From Saprospiraceae bacterium (GTDB taxonomy: Bacteria; Bacteroidota; Bacteroidia; Chitinophagales; Saprospiraceae): a stretch of DNA of 64,000 nucleotides. Each line of letters begins with the position of its first letter. The stretch's first letter is position 1. The stretch spans positions 124,001-188,000 of the forward strand of contig JADJTQ010000014.1 of assembly GCA_016711125.1 (NCBI GenBank), given 5' to 3'. Of the stretch, positions 57,597-64,000 are shown piece after piece. The notes beneath the pieces are model-generated. The model was given only the letters and a program-made list of their open reading frames with translations, was not told the DNA's origin and searched no databases. The position numbers and the translations under genes are program-made.

Positions 57597-59228
57597 ATGA
57601 AATATCAAAGTGATGTACTGATTGTAGGTGGCGGTTTAGCAGGAATCATTGCCGCATATGAGCTTCTGGATTCTGGCAAAAAAATTATCATTGTCGATCG
57701 GGATACGGAAGAAAATTTTGGAGGATTGGCTCGTTGGGCTTTCGGGGGCATGTTGTTTGTTGATACACCACATCAGCGCAGAATGGGTATTCGAGATAGC
57801 TATGAGATCGCCCGGCAAGATTGGTTTTCATTTGCCGAATTTGACCGGGAGGAATATTGGGGTAAAAAATGGGCTGAACAGTATTTGCAGCTTTGCACCG
57901 ATCATGGATACCGGTATTTACGAAAACATAATATTAATTTTTTTCCCATTTTAAATTTTCCTGAAAGAGGCCTGCATGTGCCGGGAAATTCGTTACCTAG
58001 ATTTCATATGGTATGGGGCACCGGCTGGGGCCTTGTAAATGAATTTATAAAGCGGTTAAGAAATCATCCGAAAAGAGATCATCTACAATTGATTTTTAAC
58101 CACCGCGTTTTAGATATTCTGGTTGAAAATAATTCAATAAAGGGAGTATCCGGTAAGCGGGAAGATAATGCACAACCTTTTGAAATGCTGGCAGATCAGG
58201 TGGTTATTGCGACCGGAGGTATCAATGGCAGTATTGAGCGGGTGAGAGCCAATTGGTATAAACCTTGGGGCGAACCACCGGCAACTATTTTAAATGGTGC
58301 CCACTACTACGCTATCGGAGATTTGCATGATGCAACAACGCGAGTAAAGGGTAATGTTGTCAATTTAGACAAACAATGGAACTATGCCGTGGGCATCAGA
58401 CATTATGAGCCCCGGGTAAAAGATCATGGATTGAGCCTCGTGCCTATGAAGTCAACCCTATGGGTTAATTATGAAGGTAAACGCTTTGGCCCCATGCCGT
58501 TGGTCACTCCTTATGATACCCGGTTTTTAGTAGAGCGAATCTGCCAGGAGCCAGTTAAGTATTCCTGGCAAATTTTAAACGCTAAAATTGCTTATAAAGA
58601 ATTTTCTATTTCGGGATCAGAACACAATGCTGCAATGCGTGATAAGAAATTTTTAAAGTTTATCATTGGTATGTTGATCAAGGGAGGTAAAGAATTGGTT
58701 GATAAAATTGCTAATAATTGTGAAGATGTTATTATGGCTGATTCGCTCGATGACTTGGTTGCAAAAATGAACGCCCTGACTGGAGACAATTATGTCAAAA
58801 AAGAAAATGTCGAAAACGCTGCAAAAAAATATGATGCGGAAATAGACCGGGGCGTAAAATACTTCCAGGATGAACAATTAATTCGCCTGGCACAACTCAG
58901 GAGGTATATTGGAGATCGCGTGCGTACTTGCAAATTTCAAAAAATCCTTGATCCAGATGCGGGTCCACTCATTGCAATTCGGTCTTTTATTTTATCCCGA
59001 AAGAGTATGGGTGGCATTCAAACGAATCTTCAATCGAAAGTGCTCACCATACCTGATCATAGGGGCAATCAAACGGCTGTTGATGGTCTGTATGCGGTAG
59101 GAGAAGCAGCGGGATTTGGAGGAGGTGGGATTCACGGTTACCGGTCACTCGAAGGAACTTTCCTGGGAGGTTGTGTGATCAACGCCCGGGTTGCAGCTGC
59201 TGACATCTTAGGTAAATCCCTGACTTAA
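57597..59228 (+). CDS. FAD-binding dehydrogenase (KstD/fumarate-reductase-flavoprotein-like)
   Basis: 543 residues from the ATG at 57597 (MKYQSDVLIVGGGLAGIIAAYELLDSG), a classical FAD-binding start. The family COG3573 pattern is clear in GGLARWAFGGMLFVDTPHQRRMGI, VIATGGINGSIERV and the C-terminal GLYAVGEAAGFGGGGIHGYRSLEGTFLGGC. Members dehydrogenate steroids or similar ring ketones, but many are uncharacterised. Its own redox partner is not evident. The upstream repeat block may be 5' leader. A GTG or ATG two codons upstream is possible as start. Confidence 0.88.
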   Translation: MKYQSDVLIVGGGLAGIIAAYELLDSGKKIIIVDRDTEENFGGLARWAFGGMLFVDTPHQRRMGIRDSYEIARQDWFSFAEFDREEYWGKKWAEQYLQLCTDHGYRYLRKHNINFFPILNFPERGLHVPGNSLPRFHMVWGTGWGLVNEFIKRLRNHPKRDHLQLIFNHRVLDILVENNSIKGVSGKREDNAQPFEMLADQVVIATGGINGSIERVRANWYKPWGEPPATILNGAHYYAIGDLHDATTRVKGNVVNLDKQWNYAVGIRHYEPRVKDHGLSLVPMKSTLWVNYEGKRFGPMPLVTPYDTRFLVERICQEPVKYSWQILNAKIAYKEFSISGSEHNAAMRDKKFLKFIIGMLIKGGKELVDKIANNCEDVIMADSLDDLVAKMNALTGDNYVKKENVENAAKKYDAEIDRGVKYFQDEQLIRLAQLRRYIGDRVRTCKFQKILDPDAGPLIAIRSFILSRKSMGGIQTNLQSKVLTIPDHRGNQTAVDGLYAVGEAAGFGGGGIHGYRSLEGTFLGGCVINARVAAADILGKSLT

Positions 59229-59390
59229 TACTCACCAACGGGCAGATTACCACTATCATCACCATACAAAGCTGTGAAAGCTTTCGATCTGGATACTCGT
59301 AGAGTGGAGAAGCAATCCCAATGGGACGGGCACACTTAGCATGGCAACACCCTATAGATCGGGATCACAAAGTGATTTTTAAAGATTGCG

Positions 59391-59398
59391 TATCTTTG
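59391..59398 (+). promoter_or_regulatory. Candidate -7 element for the amidotransferase gene
   Basis: TATCTTTG matches TAnnTTTG and lies 26 bases before the start at 59424. No convincing -33 element is visible. Confidence 0.4.
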
Positions 59399-59423
59399 CC
59401 GCCTCATCTGAAAATAAAAATTT

Positions 59424-60235
59424 ATGCTTAAGGCAGCAATCATCGACATGTATGACGGGACACCCAACCTTGGTATGGGCAGTATCACCCGGATGCTTGA
59501 TCGTGATTTTCCCGGGATCCAATACGATATTTTTGACATCAGGGCCAAGCAGGAAGTACCTGATATGGACTATGATATCTATATTTCGACGGGTGGCCCT
59601 GGTCATCCACTGGAAGGCAACGAGGCATGGGAAGATCGATACTACCAATTGCTCGACAATATTTCATACCATAATCAAGTGTCAGAGTACAAGAAATTCG
59701 TTTTCTTCATCTGCCATTCATTTCAGATTGCCTGTGATCATTACGGAATCGGCATCATCACTCAGAGACCTAAGGATTCATTCGGAGTATTTCCAGTAGC
59801 AAAATCACGTCAAGGAAGAGAGGATCACCTATTTCGAATTCTACCGGAGCCGTTTTATGCGGCTGATTTTCGTAGTTATCAAGTCATTGATCCCGATTGG
59901 GACAGGTTAGAAGAGATTGGAGCTGAAATCCTGGCGATGGAATATCATAAGAACCATGAATTTCCTCATTTGGCGATTATGGCAATCAAGTTCAGCGACT
60001 ATATCTACGGTGTCCAATTTCATCCCAGGCATATCCCGAAGGTATGATTTCATATTTTCAACAGGAAGAGCGGAAGAAAATTGTCATCGAACAGTTTGGA
60101 ATGGCAGCTTATGAAGAGATGATGTTTCACACACGCGATCCAATCAAGGTGGGATTGACCAATAAAAAAGTTTTACCCGGTTTTCTACAATATGCGATCA
60201 GATCTTTAACTTGTACACCTGTAACAACTAATTAA
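59424..60235 (+). CDS. Class I glutamine amidotransferase (one frameshift)
   Basis: About 270 residues when repaired. The start MLKAAIIDMYDGTPNLGMG is a GATase-1 fold; the nucleophile is the Cys of FFICHSFQIACDHYG (not the usual GxCxG), and the catalytic His is in YGVQFHPEAYPEG (repaired). The frame is lost near 60026: CATCCCAGGC lacks the G of CATCCCGAGGC, after which the reading frame continues as MISYFQQEERKKIVIEQFG to 60235. Glutaminases of this group deliver ammonia to a partner synthetase. The next gene, 5 bases downstream, is an ATP-grasp-like protein, an appropriate partner. Confidence 0.84.
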
Positions 60236-60240
60236 CATAA

Positions 60241-61431
60241 ATGCAGCCCGACGCAAGGAAGCGTTTCAATACGTCATTCACTGTCGATAAGTATCAAGCC
60301 TTATTAGATGATGTCTATCGGCGGTATGACCACAAGCCTAATTTTCGCATTGCCGAGACGCCTGTATTTATTGGGCATGATCTGAAAGAGAGACTTTTTG
60401 ATGCTTGCCACCAAATTAGTTCGGTAATAGGGCAGAAGGACTTCAAGGCCAAAACTGAACTTTCTCTCCAGGATAGTTATCTAGTGCCAGGTGAGGATGA
60501 ACATACCACCTTTCTTCAGATGGATTTCGGGATCTGTAGAGATGGGGATGGCAATCTTCACCCTAAACTAATCGAGGCACAGGGATTCCCTTCGCTCTAT
60601 CTCTATCAGGATATGATTGCTCATATGTATCGACGTCATTTTGATGTAGCAGAGACTTATTCTCACTTAGCAGGGATGTCATCTGAGGCCTATATCGAGC
60701 TGCTTAGAAATATTATTGTGGGTGATTGCAACCCAGAGAACGTGATTCTCCTGGAGATTGCTCCGGTTTTTCAAACGACAAGAATCGACTTTTTATGCAC
60801 TGAAGAAAAACTCCATGTCAAAACCCTTTGCATTAGCGACTTGAAAGTAGCAGGCCGAAGTCTCTATTATATAAATGACGATGGCAGAAAAATTCCGGTG
60901 CATCGTATTTACAACAGAGTTATTTTTGATGAATTAATTCAACGGCCAGATATAAAAACCGATTTCTTGTTTACCAGCGAATGGGACGTCGAGTGGGTTG
61001 GGCATCCCAACTGGTTTTTTAGAATAAGTAAATTTGCATTACCGCTATTCAACAATGATTACGTACCCAAAACGTGGTTTCTAAAGGATCTGAATCAGAT
61101 ACCTGACGATCTTGAAAATTATGTCTTGAAACCCATGTTTTCCTTTTCGGGGAGCGGTGTAATATTTCATGTAAACCGGGATGCCATTGAAAAAACCAAT
61201 AATCCCGCTAACTATATCTTACAGGAAAAAGTCAAATATGAGGCGGTGATTTCTACACCTAATGAGCCGGTAAAGTGTGAAGTACGGATGCTTTTATTGT
61301 GGCCTAAGGGGACCGAAAAGCCCTTCGTAGTCAATAATTTGGCCCGATTGTCAAAAGGTGAAATGATCGGTGTGAAATTTAATAAAGACAAGGACTGGGT
61401 AGGTGGAAGCATTGGTTTTTTTGAAGAATAA
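60241..61431 (+). CDS. ATP-grasp-like protein, unknown function, paired with the amidotransferase
   Basis: 396 residues. In the C-terminal half ENYVLKPMFSFSGSGVIFHV resembles the ATP-grasp lysine and glycine-rich loop, and NYILQEKVKYE resembles the next strand with Glu and Lys. The final domain has CEVRMLLLW, where the Arg and Glu may be metal and phosphate ligands. N-terminal residues 1-140 are a globular domain with no clear signature (IGHDLKERLFDACHQ). I infer an ATP-dependent carboxylate-amine ligase that may use ammonia from the upstream glutamine amidotransferase. It is convergent with hsp20, 111 bases apart. Confidence 0.6.
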   Translation: MQPDARKRFNTSFTVDKYQALLDDVYRRYDHKPNFRIAETPVFIGHDLKERLFDACHQISSVIGQKDFKAKTELSLQDSYLVPGEDEHTTFLQMDFGICRDGDGNLHPKLIEAQGFPSLYLYQDMIAHMYRRHFDVAETYSHLAGMSSEAYIELLRNIIVGDCNPENVILLEIAPVFQTTRIDFLCTEEKLHVKTLCISDLKVAGRSLYYINDDGRKIPVHRIYNRVIFDELIQRPDIKTDFLFTSEWDVEWVGHPNWFFRISKFALPLFNNDYVPKTWFLKDLNQIPDDLENYVLKPMFSFSGSGVIFHVNRDAIEKTNNPANYILQEKVKYEAVISTPNEPVKCEVRMLLLWPKGTEKPFVVNNLARLSKGEMIGVKFNKDKDWVGGSIGFFEE

Positions 61432-61542
61432 TATCTCCAGATTCCCCTGATTTTTTCGGTTTGTTGGTAGAAAAGAAAGAGCCTGGCTTGAGACCAGACC
61501 CAACTTCTAAACCTGATGAAAAATCGATGACAATTGCTGTGA

Positions 61543-61983
61543 TTATTGGATTTCAATTTGCTGACTTTGGCTTATAAACCCTTCAAGCTTGGGTAGTTCG
61601 ATTGTCAATAATCCGTCTTCATATTTGGCTTTAATGGCCTCTCTGTCGACTTTTTCATTCATTTGAAAATAACGCTCGAAGGGTGTTGCAATAAATTCCC
61701 GTCTTCGCCAGCGATGCAGATCTTCTGATTCCGGATCAGTGACTTTTCCTATGATAATGAGGGTATCATCTTTGATGCGTATCTCAAAATCACTTTTGTC
61801 AAATCCCGGAGCATAAATCGAAAGGATATACTTGTCATCAAGCTCCTCTACATTCGCTGGTGGTGTCTCGCTAAATGCTCTCATTTTGTGCTTGATAAAA
61901 TATTTGAAAGGGTGCTCCTCGTATCGATGGAAATTTGAATGACGAGGCATGCCCGAATGATGAAATGATTGTTTATAACACAT
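61543..61983 (-). CDS. Hsp20-family small heat-shock protein
   Basis: 146 residues. A short N-terminal region (FHRYEEHPFKYFIKHKMRAF) precedes the alpha-crystallin domain: PPANVEELDDKYILSIYAPGFDKSDFEIRIKDDTLIIIG, RREFIATPFERYFQM, and KYEDGLLTIELPKLEG. It is an ATP-independent chaperone that holds unfolded proteins. A small membrane protein gene lies 50 bases upstream in the same direction and probably shares its transcript. The frame is intact. Confidence 0.95.
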   Translation of the reverse strand: MCYKQSFHHSGMPRHSNFHRYEEHPFKYFIKHKMRAFSETPPANVEELDDKYILSIYAPGFDKSDFEIRIKDDTLIIIGKVTDPESEDLHRWRRREFIATPFERYFQMNEKVDREAIKAKYEDGLLTIELPKLEGFISQSQQIEIQ

Positions 61984-62033
61984 GATATTTGATTTAGTAT
62001 TTGATAATATTTTTAATAAAAGTTCTTTTAAAA

Positions 62034-62339
62034 CTATTGCACTTTGATGGTGCGATAGTCATGGAGCCAGTTAAATTCAGTTTCTTTTTGCTTCTCAAAA
62101 AATAGAGGCTCTTCATGGCGATCATAGTACGGTAATCCTCGCTGGTTAGAATTTCGCCCATGGTAAGGATTATATTCTTGTGAATAATCATATTGATCAG
62201 CAGCCTTTATTTTACGCACTACAAAAGCGATAAAGGTCAAAATGGCTGCCACAAAAAATGCTAACACAAGAAATCTGGCAAAAAACAAGAATAGAAAAAA
62301 CACAAGGGAAATCACAAAGAATGATCTGAATGGTCTCAT
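62034..62339 (-). CDS. Small membrane protein next to hsp20
   Basis: 101 residues. Basic N-terminus, one long hydrophobic stretch (residues 8-40, FFVISLVFFLFLFFARFLVLAFFVAAILTFIAF) that could be two helices, then a polar tail rich in Tyr, Asn, Asp and Glu. No family recognised. It is 50 bases upstream of hsp20 on the same strand, which suggests coexpression, perhaps in stress. Confidence 0.6.
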   Translation of the reverse strand: MRPFRSFFVISLVFFLFLFFARFLVLAFFVAAILTFIAFVVRKIKAADQYDYSQEYNPYHGRNSNQRGLPYYDRHEEPLFFEKQKETEFNWLHDYRTIKVQ

Positions 62340-62484
62340 AGTTTTTATATTTAAATTGTTAAAGAATTATTTAATGAATCTATACTACTGAAGACGCTGG
62401 ATTCGATCAATTACTTTATTGTTCGTCGAGAGAAAGTCCTTTTTGGTCGTTATTTGCCTAACCCATAAGGTAAACTTAATGCTA

Positions 62485-62772
62485 GGGGGAGGTGCGGAGA
62501 GGCGCAGCATCGACACCCTATTTCGTGACTTGGGTCCGAAATCAGCAATCTGAAATCAGCAATCTGAAATCAAAGATGCCGGCGGGGAAGCACGGCATCG
62601 GCATACTATTTCGAAAATCAGCAATCTGAAATCGAAGATGCCGGTGGAGACACGTAGCATCGACACCTATTTAATGACTTGCCTCAGCAATCAGCAATCT
62701 GAAATCGAAGATCCTGTGGGGACGCATGGCATCGGCACCCTATTACGAAGATCAGCAATCAACAATCTGAGA
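62485..62772. repeat. Tandem hairpin repeat, about 75-bp unit, three full copies plus partial ends
   Basis: Units run roughly 62537-62615, 62616-62690 and 62691-62750, with partial copies at 62485-62536 and 62751-62772. Each unit starts near AATCAGCAATCTGAAATC, continues GAAGATGCCGG, and ends GGCATCGGCACCCTATT. Within each unit GATGCCG and CGGCATC can pair (strongest in the first unit). Sequence between hsp20's partner and the ATP-grasp gene contains nothing else. Confidence 0.85.
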
Positions 62773-62783
62773 TCTACAATCCC

Positions 62784-63995
62784 TTAATGGCTCGATCTTT
62801 TTGGTGCTTCCATGGCAGCGTGAAATTCATTTGCTATCCGATTGCCATAATCCTCCAGGAGGTCAAGCAAACGCTCCCTCTTCTTACTTTGCAGGATAAA
62901 TCCAATATGGTACTTCTTTTGAAGCCGTAACCATATTTCAGGAGCATTGAAGTTTTGATCGTCAGGGTGTTCAAATCGACTTAAAGAGATGATCGCTGCC
63001 GCTTGCAGGCTTGTTTTTTTGGGTAGTTTATATGGCTTATTATTGATAAGCGCCGTTTCGATATGTGCCCATTCATGCCACAAATTGATCCCACTTGCCG
63101 CTTCAATCATTTCGGCAATATAAGCCCCTCCGACGCGAGAACTAGTTTCAAGAAAATAGTACTGATCATTTTCGTAACTCCGAATGTATTCCGAATGAGA
63201 TGCCCCATGTTTCATCCCAAACACTTGCATCAATTTTTGGTTGATGTCAACAAGACTTTTGTGTTCTTCAGATGATTCGTCGAGCGTCGCAGTGCGAAAT
63301 ATACCTCCGGCATGTGCCACTTCAAACGGTGTGTTAAGGTATTTTGAACTTCTTATAAAGATATTTTTACTTTCATATGACAGGGCATCTACATGGTATA
63401 CATCACCGGGCAAAAATTGTTCGATCAGGTAATGGTGTCTTTGATCACCCAATTCCTTGAGAAGACTCCATAACTGGTCGGTAGAATGTACCTTTCGGAT
63501 ACCCGTGGCACTTGCCTCAGACCGTGGTTTTACTAGCCAGGGAGCAGGTATGCTGCTGGTAAATGAATGAATGTCCCCATCGTGAAATAATGACGAGAAT
63601 GCAGGAACCGGAATACCACCATCTCTTGCCTGAATACGCATCGCTAATTTATCCCGAAAATATCGTGCAGTTGTCTGACCCATGCCCGGGATCCGAAATT
63701 CTTCACGTAGTAAAGCCGCCCGTTCGACATCAAAATCATCTAAAGCAATAAGGCAGTCTATCTTTTTTGTTCGCATCAGATAGGCCAGTGCATTGATCAG
63801 ATCAGCATTACGCCAGTACCCATCCTCGTCTTCCTGCATGTAAAAAACTTCGTCAATGCAATCCCATGGCCAATCATCTGATTTTAATTGTTCAGAAGTG
63901 ACTAAAAATACCCGATGGCCATCTGCTTTGCAAGCACGAATAAATGCTGCACCTTTAAAATAGCAGGTTAAACAAAGAAATGTTTTTTGACTCAT
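62784..63995 (-). CDS. ATP-grasp ligase (carboxylate-amine type), orphan
   Basis: 403 residues, complete, with start at 63995 and stop at 62784. An N-terminal Rossmann-like domain (TFLCLTCYFKGAAFIRACKADGHRVFLVTSE) is followed by the ATP-grasp domain: lysine in PAPWLVKPRSEASATGI, the hinge HYLIEQFLPGDVYHVDAL, and the metal-binding FLETSSRVGGAYIAEM. Layout matches PurK- or carnosine-synthase-type ligases that join an amine to a phosphorylated carboxylate. The substrate is unknown. Repeat tracts separate it from the hsp20 unit. Confidence 0.88.
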   Translation of the reverse strand: MSQKTFLCLTCYFKGAAFIRACKADGHRVFLVTSEQLKSDDWPWDCIDEVFYMQEDEDGYWRNADLINALAYLMRTKKIDCLIALDDFDVERAALLREEFRIPGMGQTTARYFRDKLAMRIQARDGGIPVPAFSSLFHDGDIHSFTSSIPAPWLVKPRSEASATGIRKVHSTDQLWSLLKELGDQRHHYLIEQFLPGDVYHVDALSYESKNIFIRSSKYLNTPFEVAHAGGIFRTATLDESSEEHKSLVDINQKLMQVFGMKHGASHSEYIRSYENDQYYFLETSSRVGGAYIAEMIEAASGINLWHEWAHIETALINNKPYKLPKKTSLQAAAIISLSRFEHPDDQNFNAPEIWLRLQKKYHIGFILQSKKRERLLDLLEDYGNRIANEFHAAMEAPKRSSH

Positions 63996-64000
63996 TTATT

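Noticed and set aside
62485..62772. CRISPR array
   Set aside because: Repeats are long, irregular and separated by repeat-like rather than unique spacers, and no cas gene is near.

Overview
The window comes from a member of the Bacteroidota, most likely a Saprospiria (Lewinella/Haliscomenobacter-like) lineage. The evidence is a fused LpxC-FabZ gene beside lpxA and lpxD, a Porin_10-type outer-membrane protein, a secreted protein with a type IX (T9SS) sorting tail paired with a TonB-dependent receptor, a DUF3667 protein, the MerR / M23 peptidase / alaS neighbourhood, and a few TAnnTTTG-type -7 promoter elements. The placement below phylum level is an inference. No rRNA, tRNA, CRISPR array, integrase or transposase was seen.

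Layout. 1-3.98 kb: end of an M20 amidohydrolase, a long gene-free stretch, a sigma-54 activator and a LOG-family protein. 4-11 kb (minus): porin, fabI, a small protein, recN, hemD, an exonuclease-like gene that has lost active-site residues, and hemC. 11-15 kb (plus): the lipid A operon lpxD - lpxC/fabZ - lpxA - ABC ATPase, the last three joined by overlaps. 15-24 kb: MerR, gatB, DUF3667, M23 peptidase, alaS, a Rieske oxygenase and an alpha/beta hydrolase. 24-28 kb: an eight-haem cytochrome with TPR repeats and a Tat-type Gfo/Idh oxidoreductase. 28.7-33 kb: the N-degron pair clpS-aat, a peroxiredoxin, and an overlapping EamA / O-methyltransferase / FemAB-like operon. 33-42 kb: a damaged sulfatase, membrane proteins, an HD hydrolase, a DapA-like aldolase beside a CaiB-type CoA transferase, an isoprenoid-synthase-like protein and a DJ-1/PfpI protein. 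42-48 kb: a PhoB-like regulator divergent from a beta-helix T9SS protein and a TonB receptor. 49-52.6 kb: an arsenic locus (palindromic operator, an ArsR remnant without its helix-turn-helix, LMW-phosphatase-type arsenate reductase, ACR3 pump, flavin monooxygenase). 52.7-59 kb: acyl-CoA ligase, outer-membrane protein, Gfo/Idh oxidoreductase, FAD dehydrogenase. 59.4-64 kb: a class I glutamine amidotransferase plus ATP-grasp-like pair, Hsp20 with a small membrane protein, and a second ATP-grasp enzyme.

A major caveat: at least 13 genes are interrupted. Most breaks are a single missing base in a homopolymer (AAAAAA, TTTT, GG), two or three are other indels, and three are in-frame stops. They hit genes that should be essential (alaS, lpxD, lpxC/fabZ), and on both sides of each break the protein continues with family-typical sequence. 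This looks like residual error in an unpolished assembly rather than gene decay. I give such genes their full repaired extent as CDS. Two changes do not fit that explanation and deserve separate attention: the in-frame loss of the ArsR DNA-binding domain and the sulfatase 3' truncation at a poly-T tract.

Three families of intergenic repeats are present: GC-rich CCGACACC/CTTCCGG tracts next to gene ends at 42.1 and 51.3 kb, a roughly 75-bp hairpin repeat at 62.5-62.8 kb, and a roughly 58-bp hairpin repeat at 57.4-57.5 kb.
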